The translations under genes were made by a program, and so were the position numbers. Source: Methylopila sp. M107 (lineage in GTDB: Bacteria; Pseudomonadota; Alphaproteobacteria; Rhizobiales; Methylopilaceae). Taken from it: 64,000 nt of DNA. The notes below the pieces were generated by a model that worked only from the letters and a program-made list of their open reading frames with translations, was not told where the DNA came from and ran no database searches. Shown one piece after another: positions 1 through 8,610 of this stretch (position 1 is the first letter of the stretch; each line of letters opens with the position of its first letter). The stretch spans positions 2,894,176-2,958,175 of the forward strand of contig NZ_ARWB01000001.1 of NCBI RefSeq assembly GCF_000384475.1. The letters run 5' to 3'.

Positions 1-11
1 CCGCTTTCGCA

Positions 12-1340
12 GTGCTGATCCTTGGGGCCGCGCTCGGCGCGGGGGGAGACGTGCGCGCCGAAGACACGCTCGTCCCACCCGCCGCCGTGCCGGACGCGAC
101 GGCCGAGCAGCGGCGGGCGCTCGAGAGCGCGCGCGAGGACCTAAAGGAGACCGAGGAGCGCCGCCAGCGGCTCGCCGCCGAGGTCGAGGCGCTGAGGGGG
201 GAGCGCGCCAAGCTGCAGGCGGGGCTCGCAGGGGCCGTCGCGTCGATCCGGGAGAAGGAGCCGGCCGTTGAGGACCGCACCCGCCGGATCGGCGAACTCG
301 GCGAATCGGAGCGTCAGCTGAAGGTTTCGCTGCTCGCGCGACGCGAGGTGCTGGCCGAGGTGATCGCCGCCCTGCAGCGCATGGGCCGCCAGCCGCCGCC
401 GGCGTTGCTGGTTCGCCCCAACGACGCGCTGGAGGCGCTGAGATCCGCGATCCTGCTCGGCGCGGTCGTGCCCGACATGCGCGCCGAGGCGGAGGCGCTC
501 GGTTCGGACCTGCGCGAGATGGCGCGTCTGAAAGACATGCTGACCGGCGAGCGCGACGCTCTGTCGAAGGAGGTCGCTGACCTCGCAGGCCAGCGCGAAC
601 GGCTCGCCGCCCTGACGGAAGAGCGTCAGCGGCAGGCGCAGGCGCGCTCGTCCGACCTTGACGGAGAGGCCGGTAAGGCGGTCGAGATCGCCCGCAGCGT
701 CGGCGACCTCGAGGCGCTGATCGGCAAGATGGAGGCCGATCAGGCCCGCGCGGCGGCCGAAGCGGCCAGGGAGGCCGAACGGCAGGCGTTGAAATCCGAG
801 GCCGAAAGACTGGCCGCCGAGAAGGCCGCTCTTCAGCCGTCGGCCAAGGTCGACCCCGCCTCTTTCGGCGACGCCGCAAGGCTCAGTCCCGCGATGCCGT
901 TCGAGAAGGCGCGCGGCCTGCTGCCGCTCCCGGTCTCGGGCAAGACCATGCTCGGCTTCGGCGACAAGGACGTTTCCGGATCGCCCGCCAAGGGCGTGTC
1001 GATCGCAAGTTCGCCGGGCGCGCCCGTCACGGCGCCGGCCGATGGATGGGTGGTATATGCGGGGCCGTTCAGAACTTACGGTCGACTCTTGATCCTGAAC
1101 GCGGGCGGCGGCTATCATGTCCTCTTGGCGGGAATGGAGCGCATCACGGTTGGCCTGAACCAGTTCGTACTCGCTGGCGAGCCAGTGGGGACCATGCGCA
1201 GCGCCGCGGGCGCGACGGAAAAACCCGCGACGGCGTCATCAGAAAGACCCGTTTTATATATCGAGTTCCGTAAAGATCGCGGCTCGATAGACCCCTCGCC
1301 CTGGTGGGCCGGGGCGCCAGGCGAGAAGGTAGGCGGATAA
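12..1340 (+). CDS. EnvC-like murein hydrolase activator, degenerate LytM/M23 domain
   Basis: This is probably a periplasmic activator of peptidoglycan amidases at the division septum. The first roughly 260 residues are a long Ala/Glu/Arg-rich coiled coil (from about residue 30). The last roughly 130 are a LytM/M23 fold, with segments such as VTAPADGWVVYAGPF, GGGYHVLLAGM and VLYIEFRKD. The usual zinc-binding HxxxD and HxH residues are not seen, which fits EnvC-type activators that bind but do not cut murein. The reading frame is open to the left edge, and the GTG at 12 lies inside a signal-peptide-like stretch ending in VRAED. The true start is therefore probably just outside the window and the gene is 5'-partial here. 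Its stop overlaps the start of ctpA by one base (TAATG), so the two are co-transcribed. Confidence 0.85.
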   Translation: MLILGAALGAGGDVRAEDTLVPPAAVPDATAEQRRALESAREDLKETEERRQRLAAEVEALRGERAKLQAGLAGAVASIREKEPAVEDRTRRIGELGESERQLKVSLLARREVLAEVIAALQRMGRQPPPALLVRPNDALEALRSAILLGAVVPDMRAEAEALGSDLREMARLKDMLTGERDALSKEVADLAGQRERLAALTEERQRQAQARSSDLDGEAGKAVEIARSVGDLEALIGKMEADQARAAAEAAREAERQALKSEAERLAAEKAALQPSAKVDPASFGDAARLSPAMPFEKARGLLPLPVSGKTMLGFGDKDVSGSPAKGVSIASSPGAPVTAPADGWVVYAGPFRTYGRLLILNAGGGYHVLLAGMERITVGLNQFVLAGEPVGTMRSAAGATEKPATASSERPVLYIEFRKDRGSIDPSPWWAGAPGEKVGG

Positions 1341-2668
1341 TGCGCAAGGTTTCCCTGGTGCTCTTCGGCGCCGTCATCGGCGCCACGGCGGCCGGCATGG
1401 CCTCGCAGCCGCGAGCGTTCTTCGGAACGGTCGCGGAAGCGGCCGGAGCGAGCGACACCTACAAGCAACTCACTCTGTTCGGCGACGTGTTCGAGCGCGT
1501 GCGCGACGACTATGTCGAGAAGCCGGAGGATTCCAAGCTCGTCGAAGGCGCGATCAGCGGCATGCTGGCAGGCCTCGACCCGCATTCGAGCTACATGGAC
1601 GCCAAGGCGTTCAAGGAGATGCGGACCAACACCGACGGCAAGTTCGGCGGCCTCGGCATTCGCGTCCAGATGTTCGAGAAGCAGATCCGCGTCGAGGGCG
1701 CGATCGACGACACGCCGGCCGCGAAGGCCGGCATCCGCGCCAAGGACATCATCACCCAGCTCGACGGCCAGGCGATCGACGGGCTGAGCCTTGAACAGGC
1801 CGTCGACAAGATGCGCGGCGCGATCGGCACGCCGATCACGCTCACCATCCAGCGCGAGGGCGTCGAGAAGCCGGTCGAGGTCAAGCTCGTCCGCGCCGAG
1901 ATCAGCCTCGATTCGGTGAAGTGGGAGGTCGTCAACGACGACATCGGCTACCTGCGCATCAGCCAGTTCAACGCCACCACTTTCGAGCAGATGAACAAGG
2001 GCCTCGACCAGATCGAGGACAAGGTCGCGAACGACAAGCTGAAGGGCTTTGTGCTCGACCTGCGGAACAATCCGGGCGGCATGCTCGACCAGGCGATCGC
2101 GGTCTCCGACGCGTTCCTGGAGCGCGGCGAGATCGTCACGACGCGCGGCCGCAACGCCGAGGAATCGCAGCGCTACAATGCGCGGCCCGGCGACCTCGCC
2201 AAGGGCAAGCCGGTGATCGTGCTGGTCAATGGCGGCGCGGCCTCGGCCTCGGAGATCGTGGCCGGCGCCCTGCAGGACCACAAGCGCGCCACCGTCCTCG
2301 GCACGCGCTCGTTCGGCAAGGGGTCCGTCCAGACCATCATCCCGCTCGGCGGCAATGGCGCGATCCGCCTGACCACCGCGCGCTACTACACGCCGTCCGG
2401 CAAGTCGATCCAGGCGAAGGGCATCGTGCCCGACATCGAGGTGAAGCAGGAACTGCCCGACGAGATGAAGGACAAGGACTTCGACACCAAGGGCGAAGCC
2501 GGCCTCAAGGGCCACCTGAAGAACGGCGACGACGAAGCCTCGGGCTCCTCGGCCTATGTTCCGAGCGAGCGCAAGGACGACAAGCAGCTCAACTACGCCT
2601 TCGACCTGCTGCACGGCATCCAGTCGAACGCCGCCTTCCCGCCCTCGGGCAAGACCAGCGCGAACTGA
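1340..2668 (+). CDS. ctpA: S41 family carboxy-terminal processing protease (CtpA)
   Basis: This is a periplasmic Ser/Lys protease that trims or degrades proteins from their C-termini, often acting on murein hydrolases. It has 442 residues: an N-terminal signal/anchor (about 1-30), a PDZ domain (about 90-175) and an S41 catalytic domain. By comparison with algal D1 processing protease, the catalytic pair is Ser302 (in GGAASASE) and Lys327 (in SFGKGS). The ATG at 1340 is chosen because it overlaps the envC stop (TAATG) and follows a GAGAAGGTAGG ribosome-binding site; an upstream in-frame start at 1304 lies inside envC. Co-transcription with EnvC fits a joint role in cell-wall remodelling. A strong terminator follows. 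Confidence 0.95.
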   Translation: MRKVSLVLFGAVIGATAAGMASQPRAFFGTVAEAAGASDTYKQLTLFGDVFERVRDDYVEKPEDSKLVEGAISGMLAGLDPHSSYMDAKAFKEMRTNTDGKFGGLGIRVQMFEKQIRVEGAIDDTPAAKAGIRAKDIITQLDGQAIDGLSLEQAVDKMRGAIGTPITLTIQREGVEKPVEVKLVRAEISLDSVKWEVVNDDIGYLRISQFNATTFEQMNKGLDQIEDKVANDKLKGFVLDLRNNPGGMLDQAIAVSDAFLERGEIVTTRGRNAEESQRYNARPGDLAKGKPVIVLVNGGAASASEIVAGALQDHKRATVLGTRSFGKGSVQTIIPLGGNGAIRLTTARYYTPSGKSIQAKGIVPDIEVKQELPDEMKDKDFDTKGEAGLKGHLKNGDDEASGSSAYVPSERKDDKQLNYAFDLLHGIQSNAAFPPSGKTSAN

Positions 2669-2695
2669 TCTTCCGCATCATCCGCTCCTGACGAA

Positions 2696-2726
2696 CCCCT
2701 CTCCGCAGACGCGGGGAGGGGTTTTT
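2696..2726 (+). terminator. Rho-independent terminator after ctpA
   Basis: An 11-bp GC-rich stem (2696-2706 pairs with 2711-2721, with one G:U pair) is followed directly by TTTTT at 2722-2726. It lies 28 bp after the ctpA stop and separates the envC-ctpA operon from the deacetylase gene. Confidence 0.85.
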
Positions 2727-2812
2727 CATGGGGCGCAGGCGAATTGCGCGAAGTTCTGCGGCGGCGCGCGCGCGAATCTTCTAATGTCCCATGCGGACCG
2801 CGGGCGGACCTC

Positions 2813-4021
2813 ATGGCGGATCAGGATCTCGAAAAACCTCTCAAGGCGCGCGACAGCGTCAAGGCTGGCGCGCGCCGCGTTCGGTTCGACGGCGTCCTGA
2901 CGCTGGCCGCCGCGGTCGCCGTGGCGCTTGGCGTCGCAGGCGCATGGGCGCTGTTCGTCCACGATCCGCTGGGCGGCGAGCCCATTGCGACGGCCGCGAT
3001 CGAGCGTCGCGCGCCGGCGCGTCCCGCGGGCGAGAACGCCGCGCCGGCGACGCCGGCGCCGATGAAGCCGGCCGCCGCAGACGGCGCGCACGAGACCTCG
3101 CGAGAGGGCGTCCCGGTCGTCAATCCCGGCGATCCGATGCCGAAGGCGGGGCCCGTCATCATCCGCGTGCCCGGCGCCGAGGGCGCGCCGGCGTCCCGTG
3201 CGGCCGCGGCCGCGCCGTCCGGACCGCTCGGCGCGGTCCAGAACGCCATGCTCGAGGACAGCCGGTACGGCGCGCTGCCGCGGATCGCCGCCGACGGGCG
3301 GCGTCCGATGGACGTCTACGCCCGGCCGCAGGCGGCCGTGAAAACTCCGCGGGTCGCGCTGATCGTCGCCGGCCTCGGCGTCGGCAAGGAGGCGACCGCG
3401 GAGGCCCTGAAGCTCCTGCCGGGCGAGGTGACGCTGGCCTTCTCGCCTTACGCGGCCGACATCGCCGATCAGATCACGGCGGCTCGCAAGGACGGCCACG
3501 AGACGCTGATCCAGGCCCCTATGGAGCCGTTCGCCTATCCGTCCAACGATCCGGGCCCCCAGACATTGCTGACGAGCCTGCCGGCCCCGGCCAATCTCGA
3601 TCGGCTGAGATGGGCGCTCGGTCGCGCCTCCGGCTATGTCGGCGTGGCGCCGCTCGCGGGCGGGCGGTTCCTCCAATCCGACGACGCGCTTGCGCCGGTG
3701 TTCACCGAACTCGCCCGACGCGGGCTGATGTTCGTCGCGCAGGGCCAGCAGGAAAGCCGCTTCGCGGTGCTGGCGGAACAGTCGGGCCTGCCGGCCGCGC
3801 GCGCCTCGATCCCGATCGACCAGAACCCGGACGCAGAGGCGATCGACGCGGCGCTCGCGGACCTCGCGCGCGAAGCGAAGCAGACCGGCGCCGCGATCGG
3901 CTTGTCCGGCGCGACGCCGCTCGCGCTGAAGCGGATCGAGGCGTGGCGGGCCGGCCTCGCCGCGCAGGGCGTCACGCTTGCGCCGCTCACCGCCGTGCTG
4001 AAGCCGCAGGGCCCGTCGTGA
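2813..4021 (+). CDS. Divergent polysaccharide deacetylase family protein (DUF610)
   Basis: This 402-residue protein belongs to the divergent polysaccharide deacetylase family (DUF610/PF04748), commonly found beside envC and ctpA in Proteobacteria. Its biochemical activity is not established. One transmembrane segment (about residues 25-45) anchors it. An Ala/Pro-rich periplasmic linker follows to about residue 180, then the NodB-like fold (RVALIVAGLGVGKEAT, then LIQAPMEPF, and GATPLALKRIEAW near the end). The ATG at 2813 (MADQDLEK) is preferred over an upstream start at 2744 that would lie almost on the terminator. The stop TGA overlaps the GTG start of rppH (GTGA), so the two are translationally coupled. 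Confidence 0.85.
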   Translation: MADQDLEKPLKARDSVKAGARRVRFDGVLTLAAAVAVALGVAGAWALFVHDPLGGEPIATAAIERRAPARPAGENAAPATPAPMKPAAADGAHETSREGVPVVNPGDPMPKAGPVIIRVPGAEGAPASRAAAAAPSGPLGAVQNAMLEDSRYGALPRIAADGRRPMDVYARPQAAVKTPRVALIVAGLGVGKEATAEALKLLPGEVTLAFSPYAADIADQITAARKDGHETLIQAPMEPFAYPSNDPGPQTLLTSLPAPANLDRLRWALGRASGYVGVAPLAGGRFLQSDDALAPVFTELARRGLMFVAQGQQESRFAVLAEQSGLPAARASIPIDQNPDAEAIDAALADLAREAKQTGAAIGLSGATPLALKRIEAWRAGLAAQGVTLAPLTAVLKPQGPS

Positions 4022-4542
4022 GCCGCGCCGATCAATCCCCGGACGGGTCCGGCGGAACGACGTTGCCGCTGCGCCGCTGCGTCGGCGTGGCGCTGTTCAA
4101 CCCCAAGGGCCTCGTCTTTGTCGGGCGCCGCAAGTCGCAAGGGGTCGAGCCCGACTCGGCTCCGCATCGCTGGCAGATGCCGCAGGGCGGCATCGACCGC
4201 GGCGAGGAGCCGCTCGACGCCGCCCGACGCGAATTGCAGGAGGAAACCGGCGTCAGCTCGGTCGAGCTTCTCGGCGAGGCTCCGGGATGGTTCGACTACG
4301 CCTTCCCGCCGGAAATCCTGGCGCGCACCCGCAACGGCAAATATTCGGGCCAGACCCAGCTCTGGTTCGCGTTCCGCTTTCTCGGAGACGACGGAGAAAT
4401 CAACCTCTCGCCGCCCGGCCACAAGCCGGAATTCGACGCCTGGCGCTGGGCGCCGCTCGCCGAAACCCCGGGCCTGATCGTGCCGTTCAAGCGCAACGTC
4501 TACGCCCAAGTGACCAAGGCCTTCGCGCGCTTCGCCGATTGA
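4018..4542 (+). CDS. rppH: RNA pyrophosphohydrolase RppH (Nudix)
   Basis: RppH removes pyrophosphate from 5'-triphosphate RNA ends and so starts mRNA decay in the cytoplasm. The 174-residue protein has a complete Nudix box (GGIDRGEEPLDAARRELQEE, continuing TGV), the WQMPQGG motif before it, and the RppH-typical WFDYAFP and WRWAPL segments. The GTG start overlaps the stop of the deacetylase gene (GTGA). The GTG is supported because the preceding sequence in this frame is only out-of-frame deacetylase coding sequence. The same gene order is common in Rhizobiales. Confidence 0.95.
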   Translation: MSRADQSPDGSGGTTLPLRRCVGVALFNPKGLVFVGRRKSQGVEPDSAPHRWQMPQGGIDRGEEPLDAARRELQEETGVSSVELLGEAPGWFDYAFPPEILARTRNGKYSGQTQLWFAFRFLGDDGEINLSPPGHKPEFDAWRWAPLAETPGLIVPFKRNVYAQVTKAFARFAD

Positions 4543-4849
4543 GCCAGATCGCCCGGTTGGCGAGGCGGTCGGTGTTCGGCGCCGCTGCGTCTCCGCCGAC
4601 TGCGGAAGCTTTAGCCGCAGCCAAATTCCTCGATCTAGAGTTGACGGTTTCGCCGCGAACAATCCAAGATAACCGCCAAGTGATCGCCGCGCGGGCCGGC
4701 GGAAACCATGTGGCGAATTCTCGTTGGCGCCGTCGTTTCAAAGTATGCCATTCATCGCCGAATGGCGTGATGGATGTATGCCAGTACAACGTATAGTAAA
4801 ACTCCTAATCGTCGAGCAGTAGTGACGAACAGAAGAATTCATAGACAAA
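4543..4849. other. AT-richer intergenic region before the PAS protein gene
   Basis: This 307-bp stretch is clearly AT-richer than its surroundings, most strongly from about 4735 to 4930, continuing into the start of the next gene. It contains a short perfect inverted repeat (GCCATTC at 4747-4753, GAATGGC at 4760-4766), which could be an operator or a weak hairpin. No confident gene or consensus promoter was seen. The local base composition may mark a transferred or fast-evolving segment. Confidence 0.5.
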
Positions 4850-6061
4850 ATGGAAGATAATATATCAAACGATAACATCCCTCTGTCCGTGATTTTGTGG
4901 GATGCTCTTGATGTGTTGCATATGCCGGTATGCCAGCTGAGCGACGCGGGAGTCATCTTGCGGTTCAATCAGGCGTGGAGGTGGCTTGTCGAGGACGCAT
5001 TCGAAGGGCAGCCGTTGATCCAGTCGATCTTGCCCGAGGACCGCTATCACGCGCTGTCGCAATTCCGTTCGATCGATGAGGAGCAGGAAGCGCAGGATAT
5101 CGAGTGCCGCGTGATGACCGGGCGCAATTCCTCGCGCTGGCATTTGCTCAGCCTGCGCCCGTCTCAGGACGGATGGCTCTGCGTCGCGACGGACATTCAC
5201 GCGTTGAAGCATCGCGAGGCGGAACTCGAGCGGCGCGCGGCGGTGCAAAGCCAGATGCTCGACGTCAGCGTCGACTGCATCAAGCTGATCTCTCTGGACG
5301 GCGCGCTTTTGCATATGAACAAAGCGGGGTGCCAGGCGCTTGGCGTGGAGGAACAGTCCGGCTTCGGCATGCCGTGGCTGGGACTGCTGCCCGAGAGCGT
5401 CAGGCGCGACGGCGAGCAGGCGTTGCGCGCCGCCAGGACGGGCCGCTCCGCCCGCTTCGCCGGAAGCAGCGTCCTGGACGGCCAGGAGCCGCAGTATTGG
5501 GACAACATGCTCTCGCCGGTGCTGGGCGCGAAGGGCGCGGCGACCGCGATCTTGTGCGTTTCGCGCGAAGTCACGGCCGAAAAGAAGGCGCTGACCTCCC
5601 TGCAGGCCAGCCGCGACAGGCTCGCAATGGCGGCGCGCGTAGGTCGTCTCGGCATCTGGGACTACGACATCGAGCTCGATCGGCTGCATTGCGACGAGAA
5701 CTGGTACCGCATCATGGGCCGGGACCCGGCGACGCCGATCACCTCGATCGCGGAGTTCAGGCCGCTGATCCACCCGGATGACGTCGAGAAGGCGACCGAG
5801 GTCTCGAATACGATCGCGGACCTCGCAAGCTCCGAACGCGACTACTCGGTCGAGTTCCGAATCATTCGCCCGGACGGGGAGATACGCTGGCTGCGTTCGG
5901 AGGCCGGCCTGGAGAAGACAGATGGGCGCGTGAGCCGCGCCATGGGCTTTGTCGTCGACATCACCGAGGCGAGGTATGGCGGCGTCGCGCTGCTCGGCCT
6001 CCAGCAGTTTCCGAGGGAGGAAAGCCTGGCGTTCGCGTCGCGGCGCAGGGGCGATCGCTGA
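4850..6061 (+). CDS. PAS domain protein with three PAS modules and no output domain
   Basis: This 403-residue cytoplasmic protein is built of three successive PAS folds: about residues 15-120, 125-240 and 255-378. The first two end in coiled linkers (ALKHREAELERR, TAEKKALTSLQAS). The third is of the PAS_3 type (GIWDYDIELDRLHCDENW, IHPDDVEKA, DGEIRWLRSEA, VVDITEAR). Such proteins normally continue into a histidine kinase, GGDEF or other output domain after DITEAR. Here only about 28 unrelated residues follow and the gene stops 36 bp before a convergent gene. It is either a sensory adaptor or a truncated sensor kinase. The first 25 codons are AT-rich compared with the rest. The ligand is unknown. 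Confidence 0.75.
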   Translation: MEDNISNDNIPLSVILWDALDVLHMPVCQLSDAGVILRFNQAWRWLVEDAFEGQPLIQSILPEDRYHALSQFRSIDEEQEAQDIECRVMTGRNSSRWHLLSLRPSQDGWLCVATDIHALKHREAELERRAAVQSQMLDVSVDCIKLISLDGALLHMNKAGCQALGVEEQSGFGMPWLGLLPESVRRDGEQALRAARTGRSARFAGSSVLDGQEPQYWDNMLSPVLGAKGAATAILCVSREVTAEKKALTSLQASRDRLAMAARVGRLGIWDYDIELDRLHCDENWYRIMGRDPATPITSIAEFRPLIHPDDVEKATEVSNTIADLASSERDYSVEFRIIRPDGEIRWLRSEAGLEKTDGRVSRAMGFVVDITEARYGGVALLGLQQFPREESLAFASRRRGDR

Positions 6062-6097
6062 ACGGCGCTCGCGTCCGATGACGCCAAGCGTGGCCGC

Positions 6098-6601
6098 TTA
6101 GCCGCCACGCTCGACCCGCGGCTCGATGCGCTGACGGCCGCCGTCGACGACGCGACGAGACACGATCCGGTCGCCGGGACCGACGCGTCCAAGCGCGACG
6201 TCACGGTCCGGCAGCACCACGGTCGCGCGGTCGTCCACCATCACGATGAGCTGTCGCTCGGCGGCGATCGCGGCGCGGGACCATTCGCGGAAGGTCGCGT
6301 GATAGGGCGCGCGCCGCCAGGCGTCCGGCGCGCCGGGGTCGACCTGAACCAGCAGCACCGCGCCGTCGGCGCTCGGCGCCATCACGAACTTGGCGCGGTC
6401 CGGGCGCCACTCGGGCCCAAGATTCTCGCGCTGCAGCCAGAGGCAGTTGAACGTGCGGCACTCGTCGGGGCGCGTCTCGTAGATCCCGCAGCCCTTGCCG
6501 ATTTTGCAATGCGGACACCAGCGGCCAAGCGGCTTCTCGAGCGCCGCGATCCCCATCACCTTGCAGCACAGGGTGCAGCCGCCGCAGTCGCGCGCGCTCA
6601 T
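6098..6601 (-). CDS. YkgJ family cysteine-cluster protein
   Basis: This 167-residue protein is of the YkgJ/Fe-S cluster type (UPF0153-like). The N-terminus carries CGGCTLCC, followed by WCPHC, GCGIYETRPDECRTFNC and LWLQ, a set of cysteines expected to bind zinc or an Fe-S cluster. The role of the family is not well defined. The ATG at 6601 is chosen because the product then begins just before the first Cys motif; a GTG at 6661 would add 20 Arg-rich residues. The gene is convergent with the PAS gene and divergent from the acyl-CoA synthetase gene. Confidence 0.8.
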   Translation of the reverse strand: MSARDCGGCTLCCKVMGIAALEKPLGRWCPHCKIGKGCGIYETRPDECRTFNCLWLQRENLGPEWRPDRAKFVMAPSADGAVLLVQVDPGAPDAWRRAPYHATFREWSRAAIAAERQLIVMVDDRATVVLPDRDVALGRVGPGDRIVSRRVVDGGRQRIEPRVERGG

Positions 6602-6759
6602 GCCGTCCGCCTCTCGGAGCGCTTCGGTCGAGCGGGCTGTTCCGCCGCGACGTCGCCTCACCCGTACTTATTGCCTAACCGGTCGAACACAAAAACATGG
6701 ATGCCGTCGCCGTTCTCGGGCAAGAGCGTGCTGCAACGCAACATGGCTGGACGATCCCG

Positions 6760-8376
6760 ATGTCCGAGGATCTCGCGACCTATGACCGCCTGCGCCGGGA
6801 GTTCCGCTGGGAAACGCCCGCCCGCTTCAACATCGCCGAGGCGATCTGCGATCGCTGGGCGCGCGCCGAGCCCGGTCGCGTCGCGATCTGGACCAAGCGG
6901 ACCGGCCAGGCTCTGACCGCAACGACGTTCGGCGAACTCGCCACGGCCTCGCAGGCCCTCGCCGCAGCATTGGCGAAGCGCGGCGTGCGGCGCGGCGACC
7001 GGATCGCGATTCTGCTGCCGCAAAGCGTCGAGGCGATGGTCGCCCATGTCGCGGTGTCGCGGCTCGGCGGCGTCGCCATGCCGCTCGCGCTCGCCTTCGG
7101 GCCGGACGCGATCTCGTACCGGATGACGGATTCGGGCGCAGCCGCCCTCGTGACGAACGCGTCGGGCCTCGCCAAGCTTGGCGAGATCGACGAGCCGTTG
7201 AGCGATCTGCGCGTGATCGTCTGCACCGACGGCGCTTCGGGCGGCGCGCTCGACTACGCCGCGCTGATCGCAGCAGGCGGCGAGGTTTTGGCCCCGGACA
7301 CGACGCCCGACGATCCGGCGCTGATGATCTACACCTCGGGCACCACCGGCGCGCCCAAGGGCGCGCTGCATGGCGGGCGCGTGCTGCTCGGCCATGTGCC
7401 CGGCTTCCGCTACACCCATGACGGTTTTCCGAAAGAGGGCGACCTCGGCTGGACGCCGGCCGACTGGGCCTGGGCCGGCGGGCTGCTCAACCTCGCAATG
7501 CCGTGCCTGCACGAAGGCGTCGCGGTCGTGGCGCAGGCCACGATCAAGTTCGACCCGGCGGCCGCCTTCGCGCTGATCGAGGAGGCGGGGATCAGGAACG
7601 CCTTCATCCCGCCGACCGCGATGCGGCTGATGGCGCAGGTCGAGCGTCCGCGCGAGCGTTTTCCAAAGATGGCGCTGCGCACGCTTGTCTCGGCCGGCGA
7701 GCGGCTTGTCGAGGCGTCCTACGACTGGTCGCGCGAGGCGCTCGGCGTGCAGGTCAACGAGGTCTACGGCCAGACCGAATGCAACTACGTGCTGGCCTCC
7801 GCAGTCTCGCACGGGGTTTCGCGGGCGGGGCGTACGGGCCGGCCCGTGCCCGGCCACGAGGTCGCGCTGTTCGACGCCGAGGGCAGGGAGGTTCCGCCCG
7901 GAACGCCGGGCGAGATCCGCGTGCGGCGGCCCGACCCCGTGATGTTCCTGAAGTACTGGAACATGCCGGAGGCGACGGAGGAGAAGTTTTCCGGCGACTG
8001 GCTGCTGACCGGCGACCAGGCGGTGATGGACGAGGACGGCTATTTCCGCTTCCTCGGCCGCGACGACGACGTCATCACCTCGTCCGGCTATCGCATCGGC
8101 CCGAGCGACGTCGAGGACTGCCTGACCAAGCACCCGGCGGTCGCGCTTGCGGCGGTCGTCGGCAAGCCGGACGAGATGCGCACAGAGATCATCAAGGCGT
8201 TCGTCCAGCTGAAGCCGGGCGTGGAGGCGACGGAGGCGCTGGGGGACGAGCTGAAGCGTTTTGTGCGGGAGCGGCTCTCGGCGCACGAATATCCGCGTGA
8301 GGTGGCGTTCGTGGACGAACTGCCGCTGACGACGACGGGGAAGATCATCAGGCGGGAGCTGCGGGGGAGGGGATGA
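6760..8376 (+). CDS. Acyl-CoA synthetase (AMP-binding, medium-chain/ACSM-like)
   Basis: This enzyme activates a carboxylic acid with ATP and CoA through an acyl-adenylate. The protein (538 residues from the ATG at 6760) has the adenylation motifs in order: IYTSGTTGAPKGA (phosphate loop), VNEVYGQTECNYV, LLTGDQAVMDEDGYFRFLGR, and a C-terminal TTTGKIIRREL holding the catalytic lysine. The N-terminus (FNIAEAICDRWA) resembles acetyl- or medium-chain acyl-CoA synthetases; the substrate cannot be read from sequence. An alternative in-frame ATG at 6697 would add 21 residues. The gene stands alone, divergent from the YkgJ gene, with a convergent neighbour downstream. Confidence 0.88.
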   Translation: MSEDLATYDRLRREFRWETPARFNIAEAICDRWARAEPGRVAIWTKRTGQALTATTFGELATASQALAAALAKRGVRRGDRIAILLPQSVEAMVAHVAVSRLGGVAMPLALAFGPDAISYRMTDSGAAALVTNASGLAKLGEIDEPLSDLRVIVCTDGASGGALDYAALIAAGGEVLAPDTTPDDPALMIYTSGTTGAPKGALHGGRVLLGHVPGFRYTHDGFPKEGDLGWTPADWAWAGGLLNLAMPCLHEGVAVVAQATIKFDPAAAFALIEEAGIRNAFIPPTAMRLMAQVERPRERFPKMALRTLVSAGERLVEASYDWSREALGVQVNEVYGQTECNYVLASAVSHGVSRAGRTGRPVPGHEVALFDAEGREVPPGTPGEIRVRRPDPVMFLKYWNMPEATEEKFSGDWLLTGDQAVMDEDGYFRFLGRDDDVITSSGYRIGPSDVEDCLTKHPAVALAAVVGKPDEMRTEIIKAFVQLKPGVEATEALGDELKRFVRERLSAHEYPREVAFVDELPLTTTGKIIRRELRGRG

Positions 8377-8384
8377 CGCGCCGC

Positions 8385-8609
8385 TCAGGCGCGAGCGTCG
8401 GTCGCCGGTTCGTCAGGCTTCGTCCACCACGCAGAAATCTTCCCGATGACGATATGGGCGGCATAGATGCCAAACACGGCGATGGCGGCCCGTGTGACCT
8501 TGCCGTCTGCGCCCACGACGACCAAGAAAACGCTGAACGTGCCGATCAGCCAAAGAACTTCGTATCTGACGCGGTCCATTGTAACGACGTCGTCCGCGGA
8601 CTGATGCAT
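8385..8609 (-). CDS. Small hypothetical two-helix membrane protein
   Basis: This 74-residue protein has two likely transmembrane helices (about residues 17-33 and 40-57) and a charged C-terminal tail. Its ATG lies one base after the stop of the cupin-like gene, and the last codons of that gene (AAGAAGG) form a good ribosome-binding site, so it is probably the third gene of the flippase-acyltransferase operon. An internal ATG at 8579 gives a 64-residue form. No family was recognised. Confidence 0.6.
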   Translation of the reverse strand: MHQSADDVVTMDRVRYEVLWLIGTFSVFLVVVGADGKVTRAAIAVFGIYAAHIVIGKISAWWTKPDEPATDARA

Positions 8610-8610
8610 C

